Source of the DNA: Vibrio parahaemolyticus
GTDB lineage: Bacteria; Pseudomonadota; Gammaproteobacteria; Enterobacterales; Vibrionaceae
DNA: 64,000 nucleotides
NCBI RefSeq assembly: GCF_900460535.1
Contig: NZ_UHIL01000002.1
Span: forward strand, 186,001-250,000
Reading direction: 5' to 3'
A program made the position numbers and the translations under genes. Positions within the stretch are counted from its first letter, which is position 1. The number at the start of each line of letters is the position of its first letter. A model generated the notes under the pieces. That model saw only the letters and a program-made list of their open reading frames with translations, was not told the DNA's origin and made no database searches. Below, piece after piece: positions 44,360 to 53,653 of the stretch.

Positions 44360-44392
44360 GTTTTAGCTTCGTTGGACATTACGAGTTGTTCA

Positions 44393-44425
44393 AAAAACTA
44401 AGGCGACCATTTAGGCCGCCTTAGT
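44393..44425 (-). terminator. Terminator of the D,D-carboxypeptidase gene
   Basis: CTAAGGCG/CGCCTTAG stem; on the minus strand it is followed by TTTTTTG, 22 nt past the stop codon. Confidence 0.82.
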
Positions 44426-44447
44426 AAATTGATTTTATAAAAAACCT

Positions 44448-45617
44448 TTAAAACCAGCTTGCTACCAGTCGCTTAAACCAATCCATAATACGTTTAAAAA
44501 TCCCACCTTCTTCCGCTGGTTCGAGTGCAACTAGCTCGGTCTCCTTCACGACTTTTCCATCCACTTTGTATAGCAAAGTACCAACTACCTGATCTTGAGC
44601 AATTGGCGCAAGTAAATCACCGTTGTATTCCACTTCCGCTTTAAGTTTGTTTACGTCACCTTTAGGCAGAGTGAGATAAACATCGCGGTTCACGCCAACT
44701 TTTAACTCATCCTTTTGCCCCATCCAAACGCGAGCGTTTGCGATATCAGTTCCTGCGGCCGTTGGCATCAAGGTATCGTAGAATCGAAAACCGTAGCTAA
44801 GAAGTTGCTTACTTTCTGATTCACGCACACTTTGGCTCTTCGCCCCCATAACAACTGCGATAAGGCGCATGTCACCATTGGTGGCTGACGTCGCCAAACT
44901 GTAACCTGCACCACTGGTATAGCCCGTTTTCATCCCGTCAACGTTCATGCTGCGATCACGAAGTAAACCATTCCGGTTATATTGAGTAATACCGTTGTAC
45001 GTAAAAGACGTTTCACTGTACATCGGATAAATATCTGGCAGATCACGAATGATTGCTTGACCCAACTTAGCTATATCATGCGGTGTTGAATACAAACCAT
45101 CGCTATCTAAACCATGAGGGTTAGTAAATGAGGAATTCGTCAAACCAAGTTGACTCGCCCAACTATTCATTAAGCTAACAAAGCCTGCTTCGCTGCCAGC
45201 GACGTGTTCTGCAATGGCAACACTAGCATCGTTTCCTGACTGAACCACCAATCCTCGATATAAATCAGACAGAGACACAGATGTGTTTACTTCGATGAAC
45301 ATTTTGGAAGAATCTGGGAAGTTTTTCGCCCAAGCGTTGCGACTAATGACAACTTGATCATCGAGACTGATATTGCCAGCGTTTACTTCTTGTCCTGCAA
45401 CATAAGCAGTCATCAGCTTAGTTAAGCTCGCAGGGTTTAATCGCTTGTCTGCATCGCGCTCTACCAACACTTTACCTGTGTGATAGTCCATCAGTACATA
45501 ACCGCGAGAGCTTAATTCAGGTGCATTAGGGACAACTGTTGGTGCAGCAAAGGCAAAGTGAGAGAAGGTAGCAAGGCCGGTAAGGAAAGTCGTGTTGAAT
45601 AAGGTATTTTTTCTCAT
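44448..45617 (-). CDS. D-alanyl-D-alanine carboxypeptidase, PBP5/6 type
   Basis: A 389-residue class C low-molecular-weight penicillin-binding protein that trims terminal D-Ala from peptidoglycan side chains. A signal peptide is followed by SLTK (Ser64, Lys67), SGN (127-129) and KTG (230-232). The C-terminal beta domain and an amphipathic membrane anchor (GGIFKRIMDWFKRLVASWF) are intact. I chose ATG 45617; TTG 45641 would add 8 residues. DacA/DacC/DacD paralogues cannot be separated here. Confidence 0.93.
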   Translation of the reverse strand: MRKNTLFNTTFLTGLATFSHFAFAAPTVVPNAPELSSRGYVLMDYHTGKVLVERDADKRLNPASLTKLMTAYVAGQEVNAGNISLDDQVVISRNAWAKNFPDSSKMFIEVNTSVSLSDLYRGLVVQSGNDASVAIAEHVAGSEAGFVSLMNSWASQLGLTNSSFTNPHGLDSDGLYSTPHDIAKLGQAIIRDLPDIYPMYSETSFTYNGITQYNRNGLLRDRSMNVDGMKTGYTSGAGYSLATSATNGDMRLIAVVMGAKSQSVRESESKQLLSYGFRFYDTLMPTAAGTDIANARVWMGQKDELKVGVNRDVYLTLPKGDVNKLKAEVEYNGDLLAPIAQDQVVGTLLYKVDGKVVKETELVALEPAEEGGIFKRIMDWFKRLVASWF

Positions 45618-45881
45618 AGTGACATCTAATCTTATTAGCAATCTGTAGCTTACAAACTAAGTCGAGTATATTGAAACGCCATACAGTTACAGCAGCAATG
45701 TTACGATTCGTTACCTTTACTCAATGTTTGTCGAGAAGAATGAGAGATGAGTAGAAATTTTCCGTCCATACATGTGATGCCCAAACGAGATCACGAAAGA
45801 ACGGCCTCACGTCAATGACAGCGAGAATCCACATTTTTAGATACAGATAAGCAGATCACTTAAAACAAATCGTTCAAAATA
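45618..45881. other. Intergenic region upstream of the carboxypeptidase
   Basis: About 260 bases containing the carboxypeptidase promoter region; nothing else identified. Confidence 0.4.
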
Positions 45882-45936
45882 TGAAAAAGCACCCGCACAA
45901 ACGGTGATGTCAGGGAGAGTACCTGTGCGGGCTTAA
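45882..45936 (-). terminator. Minus-strand terminator of an unassigned transcript
   Basis: On the minus strand AAGCCCGCACA ... TGTGCGGGTGC is followed by TTTTTC: an 8-bp GC-rich stem with a 27-nt loop. It lies about 320 nt after the nearest minus-strand gene (46255), so it may end a small RNA or a short-peptide transcript instead. Confidence 0.6.
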
Positions 45937-45973
45937 AAGGACAATTCAACCCAATAATTACAGAGCTGAAAAA

Positions 45974-46042
45974 CTAGGGGTAATGAAAATCGGATAATCC
46001 AAGATCTTCAGTTGCGCTTATATTACTCACCTTACGTTTCAT
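45974..46042 (-). CDS. Candidate 22-aa peptide ORF
   Basis: Minus-strand ATG 46042 opens MKRKVSNISATEDLGLSD plus four residues and stops about 40 nt before the unassigned terminator. Only a weak GAAG precedes it. It could be a real small peptide or sit by chance in a small RNA. Confidence 0.25.
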   Translation of the reverse strand: MKRKVSNISATEDLGLSDFHYP

Positions 46043-46254
46043 CTTGTTAGCTTCGCGTCAATACCAGAGTAATAGAGACGTGATACACAAAAATTGGGAT
46101 TTATTTTATTGACGACGAATAAAATAAAAAATATCGAAGAGAAAACTAGGCACTGGTTAATTATATTTATAATAACCCTAAATCAAATTTATGATTTCGG
46201 ATGTTTTTACCTTAAATAAACATCGTTAAATTTTTAATTTTCATTTTCTTTCAT

Positions 46255-46527
46255 TCAGTCAGAAAGCGAAGAAAAGTACAACTTCCCTTTCTTAAAACTC
46301 AATGATGTCTTACGTGTTTTTTTGGAACTTTTACTTTCTGGATCAATAAATTGAGTATAGCAATGAGGGACTAAACACCCACTTTTCGCTCTAAACGATA
46401 AACCACTGTTGTTTAGATTGACACGCTGTTTCTTTACCACTAGGGATTCCAAACAATGGTTATCCTTAATTTGGGTGGCAATTCGATCGCGTACTCCTAC
46501 CCAATACGCCTTAAACGACGACATCAT
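46255..46527 (-). CDS. 90-aa hypothetical protein
   Basis: A 90-residue basic protein with many Lys and Ser in its C-terminal half (SKSSKKTRKTSLSFKKGK) and two Cys (SGCLVPHC). AGAGGA lies 5 nt before ATG 46527; the longer start at 46557 is rejected. The gene stands in AT-rich DNA with no neighbours. No family recognised; possibly a recently acquired gene. Confidence 0.5.
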   Translation of the reverse strand: MMSSFKAYWVGVRDRIATQIKDNHCLESLVVKKQRVNLNNSGLSFRAKSGCLVPHCYTQFIDPESKSSKKTRKTSLSFKKGKLYFSSLSD

Positions 46528-47003
46528 AAATATCCTCTTTAATGACATGAATAACATACACTTGAGCTTTATTCCGTCATGACGAAGCAGGTCATTATTC
46601 CATATAAAAATTAATGAAAGGAATTAATAGCCCCTACTTAGATATGGTTTGGCTCTTTTTCATTTAAGAAATACACTTTCATCTCATAATGTATTGAGAT
46701 GCATATAGTTAACACTTTATGACTATTAATTAGAAAAGCGTAAGACGAAATTGTGCATATTCCATACAAAAACAAAGGATATGTCAAAGGTTAATTAGCA
46801 ATTAATCAGTTATAAAACTCAAAACTAAAATTCATAACTGGCTATTATCAATAAAGACAAAAATAAATAATATCGACTTTACCATTTATAGATTTAGATG
46901 ATACCAATATACGCAGTTTACTATTATTGAAAAATACATAATCAATAAACATACGACCTATCTATTAATGATATTTAGGTCTTAGTAGAGAATGTTGAGG
47001 AAC
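46528..47003. other. AT-rich intergenic region
   Basis: About 475 bases, strongly AT-rich, without gene, RNA motif or long repeat that I could see. Such composition is compatible with H-NS-silenced acquired DNA. Confidence 0.4.
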
Positions 47004-47031
47004 GAAAAAGCGCACCTTTAATGGTGCGCTT
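47004..47031 (-). terminator. Terminator of yghU
   Basis: AAGCGCACC/GGTGCGCTT 9-bp stem; minus-strand T-run TTTTTCG follows, 14 nt past the stop codon. Confidence 0.85.
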
Positions 47032-47044
47032 AACATCTTTTCGT

Positions 47045-47902
47045 TTAAGGTTTCAGCTTCAAAACATTATCAATGTCTGCAGCACTGTGGCGCTCAGCTA
47101 GTTGCTCCCACTCTTCCCCCCAAGAGCGGTTAACAATACGACCACGTTTAACACCTTCTCGCTCATCAATTGCTTTCGCCCAACGCACAACGTTTTTGTA
47201 GCTCTCCACATCTAAAAACTCGGCTGCATCGTATGCGCGGCCCAGCACCAAGTTACCGTACCAAGGCCAAGTTGCGATATCGGCAATGCTGTACTCATCA
47301 CCACCTAAAAAGGCGTTGTTTGCCAGACGTTTGTCCAGTACATCCAGTTGACGCTTAACTTCCATCGTAAAACGGTTGATTGGGTACTCGAATTTCTCTG
47401 GCGCGTACGCGTAGAAGTGACCAAAACCGCCTCCTAAGTATGGTGCAGAACCTTGCAACCAAAATAGCCAGTTCATTACCTCAGCACGCTTCGCACCTTC
47501 TGTTGGTAAGAAGTGACCAAATTTTTCTGCCAAGTAGAAAAGAATATTACCCGATTCAAACACGTTGATAGGTTCATCACCTGAGCGATCAACCAGCGCC
47601 GGAATTTTAGAGTTTGGGTTTACCGCTACAAAGCCAGAACCAAATTGGTCACCATCGCCAATCTTGATCAAATACGCGTCGTATTCGGCTTCCTTTACGC
47701 CTGCCGCCAAAAGCTCCTCAAACATGATCGTCACTTTCTGACCATTAGGAGTCCCCATTGAGTAAAGCTGGAATGGGTGCTCTCCAACTGGCAACTCTTG
47801 CTCGTGACGTGCGCCAGAATCGGGACGATTAATGCTCGCCCATTGGCCGCCATTTTCACTGTCGTTAGTCCAAACTCTTGGTGGTGTGTATTCGTTAGCC
47901 AT
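47045..47902 (-). CDS. yghU: Glutathione S-transferase-like disulfide oxidoreductase YghU
   Basis: A 285-residue YghU/Ure2p-like GST. The N-terminal extension ANEYTPPRVW, a thioredoxin-fold half with LYSMGTPNGQKVTIMFEELL and VNPNSKIPALVD (glutathione cis-Pro loop), and a helical C-terminal half (GGGFGHFYAYAPEK) match YghU, which shows disulfide-bond reductase activity with glutathione. Cytoplasmic. Own promoter and terminator. Confidence 0.94.
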   Translation of the reverse strand: MANEYTPPRVWTNDSENGGQWASINRPDSGARHEQELPVGEHPFQLYSMGTPNGQKVTIMFEELLAAGVKEAEYDAYLIKIGDGDQFGSGFVAVNPNSKIPALVDRSGDEPINVFESGNILFYLAEKFGHFLPTEGAKRAEVMNWLFWLQGSAPYLGGGFGHFYAYAPEKFEYPINRFTMEVKRQLDVLDKRLANNAFLGGDEYSIADIATWPWYGNLVLGRAYDAAEFLDVESYKNVVRWAKAIDEREGVKRGRIVNRSWGEEWEQLAERHSAADIDNVLKLKP

Positions 47903-48114
47903 TGTTATTCCTTATCGTGTTTGAATGCACCTGTAGGCTGGTTCAAATCGCTACCAGCAGCAATGCTTAAAAATCCCCACCTTAAATTGGCTGGGCATAA
48001 TCAAGATATTAGGTCGGAATCTTCAAATAAAAGCCCTTCCCTCTCGATTAATTAGAACCTTTGGTTATGGGAATTTCTTTCACGATATAAGCAAAAACGT
48101 CGCGGTAATGTGAA

Positions 48115-48681
48115 CTAGGTTCGAGATGCCAACAATGAGGAACAGATCAGTTTTAGAGGCCCATCCAACATATCAGTCTTAATCAAGCTTGCATCGTGGC
48201 AACAGCTAATCGACAGCGCAAAACCGTGTAGGTAATCTGCCAATAGATCCAAACTGTCTTGCTCTACTTGCTGGGATAAACCCAAAGGTTGAACAATCAA
48301 TTGATAGCGCTCAGTAAACACTTGAGCAGGTCCGTGGGATGTCATGCTTAACATAGTTTGCAACAGCCCGTTATGCTCACGCAGCAGCTCAATATAACTA
48401 GCGCACAGGTGTTTGAGTTCGCTTTGCCAATCTTCATTCGCTTGCGGTTGATAAATGTCTTCCACCAGTGATGTCGTTAACGCTTCAAGCAAAGCATTTT
48501 TGTTTTTGAAGTAGTAATAGATCGCCATAGGATCCACATCCAATTGGGTCGCTAGAAGACGAACACTTGGTATCTTTCCGTCTTTTTTCATCAATAATTT
48601 AGCCGACTCCAGGATGCTTTCTGCACTCAGTTGTGACTGCTTTGCGGTCGGTCTTCCGCGTTTCTTTTCGTTGACAGACAT
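48115..48681 (-). CDS. TetR-family repressor
   Basis: A 188-residue TetR-type regulator with HTH residues about 20-60 (SVRLLATQLDVDPMAIYYYFKNKNAL) and an all-helical ligand domain similar to TetR_C. It is divergent from a dihydrofolate reductase-like gene 100 bp away, with a perfect inverted repeat between them that fits its operator. Confidence 0.9.
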   Translation of the reverse strand: MSVNEKKRGRPTAKQSQLSAESILESAKLLMKKDGKIPSVRLLATQLDVDPMAIYYYFKNKNALLEALTTSLVEDIYQPQANEDWQSELKHLCASYIELLREHNGLLQTMLSMTSHGPAQVFTERYQLIVQPLGLSQQVEQDSLDLLADYLHGFALSISCCHDASLIKTDMLDGPLKLICSSLLASRT

Positions 48682-48707
48682 TTGATCTTCTCGATAAACT
48701 CAGAATT

Positions 48708-48724
48708 ATTCTACACTGTAGAAT
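48708..48724. promoter_or_regulatory. Operator candidate between tetR and the DHFR-like gene
   Basis: ATTCTAC-ACT-GTAGAAT, a perfect 7-bp inverted repeat with 3-nt centre, placed in the divergent promoter region. Likely bound by the adjacent TetR protein to control both genes. Confidence 0.7.
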
Positions 48725-48780
48725 TAATTTTAAACCAACCTTTAACTTGGCTCAAGCATCATTACTTTGATGAGGTACTC

Positions 48781-49314
48781 ATGGCAAATATCGTATTTAT
48801 TGCAACCAGTCTGGACGGTTACATCGCAGATAAACAAGGCAAACTCGACTGGCTACAATCCGTACCAAATCCAGACAACATTGATACTGGCTTCGTCCCA
48901 CTAATGGAGCGTATAGATGGCTTGGTAATGGGTCGTAATACATTAGATGTCGTACTGAGTTTTGGTTGCGATTGGCCGTACAGCAAGCCCGTGTTCGTAC
49001 TCAGCAATACCATGACAGAAGTTCCACAAGGCTACGAAGACAAAGTTTTTTTAGTCAAAGGCGAGCTAAAAGATGTACTTGCTGACCTAAATACAAAAGG
49101 CTTTAACGAGCTTTACATCGACGGCGGCGTGACGATTCAAAACTTCCTCAAAGAAGATCTTATCGATGAAATGGTGATCACTCGCTTCCCTATCCTACTT
49201 GGCGGCGGCGCACCTTTGTTTGGTGATTTGGAACAACCACTCAATTTTAAAGTGATCAAGAGCGAAGTGGTGCTAGGCACCTTAGTTCAAACGACTTACG
49301 TGCGTGAAAGGTAA
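48781..49314 (+). CDS. Dihydrofolate reductase-like protein (RibD C-terminal fold)
   Basis: A 177-residue protein of the RibD-C/DHFR-like family: IVFIATSLDGYIADKQGKLDWL at the N-terminus (written in parts IVFIATSLDG and YIADKQGKLDW), VMGRNTLD, and the YIDGGVTIQNFL NADPH site. Family members reduce pterin or pyrimidine substrates, and some give trimethoprim tolerance. GAGGT lies 4 nt before ATG 48781; the longer frame from 48682 runs through the operator and is rejected. Confidence 0.87.
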   Translation: MANIVFIATSLDGYIADKQGKLDWLQSVPNPDNIDTGFVPLMERIDGLVMGRNTLDVVLSFGCDWPYSKPVFVLSNTMTEVPQGYEDKVFLVKGELKDVLADLNTKGFNELYIDGGVTIQNFLKEDLIDEMVITRFPILLGGGAPLFGDLEQPLNFKVIKSEVVLGTLVQTTYVRER

Positions 49315-49339
49315 TCTACCTAGATAATTTAAACAAAAG

Positions 49340-49373
49340 AAAAACGCCCTTCCTAGAGATAGGAGGGGCGTTT
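49340..49373 (+). repeat. 34-bp direct repeat, left copy (also terminator)
   Basis: AAAAACGCCC-TTCCTAGAGATAGGA-GGGGCGTTT is a hairpin terminator for the DHFR-like gene. An identical 34-bp copy occurs at 53654-53687. A 14-bp satellite GCTCATTTTTGGAC follows at 49396-49409 and again at 53716-53729 after the right copy. Confidence 0.9.
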
Positions 49374-49934
49374 TTAAACGTTTTAACTTGGCGGAGCTCA
49401 TTTTTGGACAAAACCTTGTTACGAATCCGTGGTGATTGCGAGATCTTGGATAAGTATTGCTAAGGTAATTTATTCAAAACACCTACGAACTAGTGGTTAG
49501 TTTTACTCATCCACTACAGTATCTGCATCATTACAATGTAGCTTTCGCTTTTTCCGACATCCTCTACCTGCATCACTATCGGCCACAAAGGCTTTCCCAA
49601 AGGGAGTAACACATAGAACCAATAATAGAAGATAACCTGTAAAAATTCATATGCACCAAATCTCACAAAAATCTGACACGCCGTGAGATAAATTGTGACT
49701 AAATGCTAATTAACTGTGAGGGCTTTATTTAATGTTTATTGCTTTTTAGGGTTTGGGCAGCGCAATTTCGTGTTCAACTGCAATTCTTTGGGATAAAGCT
49801 TTCAGAAATCAGCAGGTCGAGCAGTCAAAAGAGTCCATGAGAACATTCAGCAACATTAGAAGAAGTAATCTAAAACTACAAATTTCTATTTAGAAGCACA
49901 TTCATAAGCTTCTTCCATATTGAATTGCTTATTT
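49374..49934. other. Non-coding left end of the repeat-bounded insert
   Basis: About 560 bases without an intact gene. A frame near 49752-49892 ends in SKESMRTFSNIRRSNLKLQI-like sequence and may be gene debris, but it has no start signal. The 14-bp repeat GCTCATTTTTGGAC is at 49396-49409. Confidence 0.4.
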
Positions 49935-50081
49935 ATGCCAAAGATTAAGTGGAAATACTTCAATTGTGAAGTTGGAAAAACTTCGAGATCGTTGTATGCA
50001 GGTATCTATGTCGAATTGGAGTTTTTAAACCCATGGGCTCTCCTATTAAAATTCCTAGTTCATCTATTTAAAAAAGAGTAA
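49935..50081 (+). CDS. 48-aa hypothetical protein in the insert
   Basis: MPKIKWKYFNCEVGKTSRSL, then YAGIYVELEFLN and a hydrophobic C-terminal stretch PWALLLKFLVHLF. It ends 12 nt before the NUDIX gene, whose Shine-Dalgarno sequence overlaps its stop region, suggesting an operon. No good Shine-Dalgarno sequence of its own. Unknown function. Confidence 0.45.
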   Translation: MPKIKWKYFNCEVGKTSRSLYAGIYVELEFLNPWALLLKFLVHLFKKE

Positions 50082-50093
50082 GGATAGAGATAT

Positions 50094-50546
50094 ATGGATC
50101 AAGAATACAGAAAACTGAAAGTACCAGCAGTCGCGGCACTTGCTGTAACTTACCGAGGCGATGAGCTGTTATTGGTACAGCGTTCAAAGGAGCCCCAAAA
50201 ATATGGCTGGGGTTACCCGGGAGGGTCTGTTAACCCCGGTGAATCATTGCATGACGCTGCTCGCAGAGAGTTATTTGAAGAAACGCAAATTCATGGTTCA
50301 CCGGAAAAAACGTTTGATGTGATCGAAGTTAATGAGTTTGATGCAAGCGGTGAGCACCACCATTTTATTTTGATTGCGGTATTGTGTCGTTATAAATCAG
50401 GCGATGCAATCGCGTCAGATGACGCAATCGACTGTCAGTGGATGCCTATCGAGCAGATCATGTCAGAACAAACCACATTGATTGAGCATGTGGGCGTCGT
50501 TGCAAGGTGTGCAGCAAAACTAATAGCCCATAATTTACTCGTTTGA
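50094..50546 (+). CDS. NUDIX hydrolase
   Basis: A 150-residue NUDIX protein. The Nudix box is intact: GGSVNPGESLHDAARREL followed by FEETQI (residues about 43-66), with the REx2EE metal-binding core. Similar small NUDIX enzymes hydrolyse nucleoside diphosphates linked to another moiety (ADP-ribose, NADH or nucleotides). The substrate is not readable. TAAGGA precedes the ATG. It lies in the repeat-bounded insert. Confidence 0.9.
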   Translation: MDQEYRKLKVPAVAALAVTYRGDELLLVQRSKEPQKYGWGYPGGSVNPGESLHDAARRELFEETQIHGSPEKTFDVIEVNEFDASGEHHHFILIAVLCRYKSGDAIASDDAIDCQWMPIEQIMSEQTTLIEHVGVVARCAAKLIAHNLLV

Positions 50547-50771
50547 AAATGCGTTACAATGACTCGTAACTTGTTTCGGGGCATTTCTGAGCTATAAGTA
50601 CTCACCGTAAACAAAAAACTATTAGCAAATAAGCAGGTAAGTGCCTCTTCTCGTACTGATGATGTAACCCCTCTGTCCAAAACGCGACGATTTTCGTCAA
50701 CTTCTATTCAGATATCATTCACATAGTCTTCTAGCATGAACTTTTCTCAACAAAGAAAGGACAAATTAATA
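50547..50771. other. Short spacer before leuA-like gene
   Basis: 225 bases between NUDIX and LeuA genes. No terminator or RNA leader was recognised; in particular I saw no Leu-rich attenuator peptide. Confidence 0.35.
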
Positions 50772-52454
50772 ATGTTAGAAATACCATCAGAAAAATACCG
50801 AGTAGCTCCTGTTATCAGCTTTCCACAAAGAACATGGCCTTCGAAGATATTAAAACAAGCCCCTCGTTGGTGCTCAACCGATTTACGAGATGGTAACCAA
50901 TCTTTATCTAACCCAATGAATATTGATAAAAAACTGAAGTTCTTTCACCACTTAGTTGAATGCGGATTCAAGGAGATTGAGGTTGCATTCCCATCAGCAT
51001 CGCAAACGGATTTTGACTTTGTTCGATGTCTGATCGAGAACGAGTTAATTCCAGGTGATGTTACTATTCAGGTGATTACGCAATCCAGATCGGACTTGAT
51101 TGAGCGAACAATTGATTCTATAACAGGGGCGTCTAAGGCCATCGTCCATTTGTACAATGCTACAGCTCCATCTTTTAGAGATATTGTTTTTTCTCAGGAT
51201 AAAATGTCTACTCTAGAACTTGCTGTAAATGGGGCTAAACAGATTAAAGCCTTATGTGAAAAACGACCTGAAACTGAATGGACTCTTGAGTATTCACCAG
51301 AGACATTCAATTTTACGGAATCCGAGTTTGCACTTGAAATCTGTGAAGCAGTAGCGTCAGTATGGCAGCCAAGCAAGACACGGCAGCTTATCATTAACCT
51401 GCCAACAACCGTTGAATGTAACACTCCTAACGTTTTTGCAGACCAGATTGAACACTTCATAAATACATTTAGTTCATTAGAGCACGTGACAATCAGTGTT
51501 CATCCTCATAATGATCGAGGTACTGGTGTTGCTAGTGCCGAACTCGCCATGCTAGCAGGAGCGACTCGGGTAGAAGGTTGTTTATTCGGGAACGGTGAAC
51601 GTACAGGCAATGTTGACTTGGTCACACTCGCGCTAAACCTTTATTCACAAGGCATTGATCCTAAATTGCGCTTTCATGACATTCGGCATACGGTTGAACT
51701 CGTCGAGCAGTGTAACGAAATCCCTGTTCACCCTCGTCACCCTTATGCTGGAAGGCTCGTTTTCACCGCCTTTTCGGGCTCTCATCAAGATGCCATTAAA
51801 AAAGGATTTTCTTCGTATAGCTCTAAGTTGAGGACCTTCTGGGATATCCCTTATTTGCCGATAGACCCTATGGATTTGGGGTGTAACTATGAAGAAGTGA
51901 TTCGTGTAAACAGTCAATCAGGTAAGAGTGGTGCCGCATGGTTACTACAAGAAAACCACGGATTGTTACTGCCTAAAATGCTCCAAGCCGATTTGAGTAA
52001 AAAAGTGAAAAGTCATACCGATAGATCGGGATGTGAAATTAATCTTTCGGAATTATGGCAACTATTCAGACAGTCTTATGGTCTAGTGAGTAACCCGACC
52101 ATAAGCTTGCAGAGCTATCACAGTCAAACAACAAAGATTGGCCAAAAAATTGAAGCCAAAATTCATCACAACAACAAAATGATAGGATGTGTTGGTTCTG
52201 GGAATGGTCTAATGTCTGCGTTGCTAAAAGGGTTAATGGAACAATATGGTCTGCAGGTAAATATCGTTGACTATCACGAGCATACTCTCGGTTCACGAAC
52301 CCAAAGTAAAGCGGCCTGTTATGTGCAGCTACAGTCTGCGATTTCTAACGTGAGCTTTTTTGGCGTCGCAATTGAAGAAGATGCAACAAAAGCATCTCTA
52401 CAAGCATTGTTGAATGCCTACTCTAATTTACTACAGACTAACTTAGCGCTTTAA
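50772..52454 (+). CDS. leuA: 2-isopropylmalate synthase, type 2 (LeuA2)
   Basis: A 560-residue alpha-isopropylmalate synthase that condenses acetyl-CoA with 2-oxoisovalerate. TIM-barrel catalytic domain with CSTDLRDGNQSL (metal-binding Asp), SVHPHNDRGTG (catalytic HxHND) and GNGERTGNVDLV. The C-terminal third is the leucine-sensing regulatory domain. The long type-2 form is typical of actinobacteria and some proteobacteria; standard Vibrio leuABCD uses the type-1 form. No leuB, C or D is adjacent. ATG 50772 is preferred (AAAGGA 10 nt upstream) over 50736. Its 3' end overlaps the convergent AraC gene by 4 bp. Confidence 0.9.
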   Translation: MLEIPSEKYRVAPVISFPQRTWPSKILKQAPRWCSTDLRDGNQSLSNPMNIDKKLKFFHHLVECGFKEIEVAFPSASQTDFDFVRCLIENELIPGDVTIQVITQSRSDLIERTIDSITGASKAIVHLYNATAPSFRDIVFSQDKMSTLELAVNGAKQIKALCEKRPETEWTLEYSPETFNFTESEFALEICEAVASVWQPSKTRQLIINLPTTVECNTPNVFADQIEHFINTFSSLEHVTISVHPHNDRGTGVASAELAMLAGATRVEGCLFGNGERTGNVDLVTLALNLYSQGIDPKLRFHDIRHTVELVEQCNEIPVHPRHPYAGRLVFTAFSGSHQDAIKKGFSSYSSKLRTFWDIPYLPIDPMDLGCNYEEVIRVNSQSGKSGAAWLLQENHGLLLPKMLQADLSKKVKSHTDRSGCEINLSELWQLFRQSYGLVSNPTISLQSYHSQTTKIGQKIEAKIHHNNKMIGCVGSGNGLMSALLKGLMEQYGLQVNIVDYHEHTLGSRTQSKAACYVQLQSAISNVSFFGVAIEEDATKASLQALLNAYSNLLQTNLAL

Positions 52455-53227
52455 TCTTGTTCTAATGGATTAACCATCGGACAATATTCCCTCGGAGACA
52501 GCCCCGTTCGACTTTTAAACATCGCGCTAAATGCGCTAGGGCTGTCATATCCAATCGCTAATGCAGTATCTAACACACTGCACCCGCTGGCTAAAAGTTC
52601 AGACGCATGTAGTAATCGTTTCTGACGCAGCCATTCTGTGAACGTTAGACCTAGCTCTTGCTGAAACCGACGAGAAACAGTTCTTTCACTTTGGCCCAAA
52701 TACTTGGCAGCATCTGAAGCCGTCCATGGGTGTGAAAGACGCTCAGATACGTTTTTACAGAGCATGACCAATGCTTCGGTTCTTGGGTTGGGGAGATAAA
52801 AATCAATGGGGTTTAGCAAACGTAATTCATCAAGTATAAGTTCAAATATTCGTTCTTCTCGCGTTCCTGCTATCCGAATATCGGGTAGAGATATGGCCTC
52901 AACAATTAAACTGGTCAGCAACGACGAAACTTTCGATAGCACACAGGTATTGGGAAGGTCTGCCCTGGCCATAGGATCAACAAAAAGCGTACGAACTCGA
53001 ACGTCCCCCGTAATTCTGAGGCTGTGTGAGATACCTGCAGGTATCCATAGCCCTTGATTCGTTGTCACAACCCACGACTCTGATTGTGTATCCACTCGAA
53101 TAACACCGTTTAAAGCATGTAAAAACTGAGCGCACTGATGAGTATGGGGTGGTTCTACATCCCCATGAGAATAATTGTGTGCATATGCCAGTATTGGAGG
53201 GGCCAACGTTTCGTCACAAAACTTCAT
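52451..53227 (-). CDS. AraC-family regulator with cupin domain
   Basis: A 258-residue regulator: N-terminal cupin/AraC ligand domain (EPPHTHQCAQFLHALNG) and C-terminal double HTH (residues about 165-255: ASDAAKYLGQSERTVSRRFQ and TALAIGYDSPSAFSAMFKSR). It converges on leuA with a 4-bp overlap. It may regulate the insert genes, but no operator can be named. Confidence 0.88.
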   Translation of the reverse strand: MKFCDETLAPPILAYAHNYSHGDVEPPHTHQCAQFLHALNGVIRVDTQSESWVVTTNQGLWIPAGISHSLRITGDVRVRTLFVDPMARADLPNTCVLSKVSSLLTSLIVEAISLPDIRIAGTREERIFELILDELRLLNPIDFYLPNPRTEALVMLCKNVSERLSHPWTASDAAKYLGQSERTVSRRFQQELGLTFTEWLRQKRLLHASELLASGCSVLDTALAIGYDSPSAFSAMFKSRTGLSPREYCPMVNPLEQD

Positions 53228-53653
53228 AAATACTCGAGTAAATCCTTATACCGAATGAAAAAATAATGTAACGAACTTATCCAGAATTCTCCAGAAGAAA
53301 GATATTCTCTGTTTCTCTACTGAATAGTTTAGCCAGTCCACATATACCTACATCTATAGCACTCAGATACAGCTAAACTGCTATTAAGTCATTAGTAAAT
53401 TAGGGCAAACGTCGATACTCAGGAACGTCGTGAGTGAGGGGGCTGAATTGAAATGGGGCAATTATGAGTCAATTAGCACAGCGATTTTCTATTGCTCATA
53501 ATTCGTATATAGCCATTATTTATGTAGTTAGTTGTACTATATCGACATAAGTCATGTTCGTTCAAATAGGTGTGCTAAGAAATGTTATGGGTAACCACTC
53601 TAAGTAAAATAGAACATAATGGCATGCTAACGACTCAACGAACTGCTCCAATA
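53228..53653. other. Non-coding right end of the insert
   Basis: About 425 bases holding the AraC promoter region and no other gene. A short frame at 53582 onward (LWVTTLSKIEHNG) reads through the direct repeat and is rejected. Confidence 0.4.
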
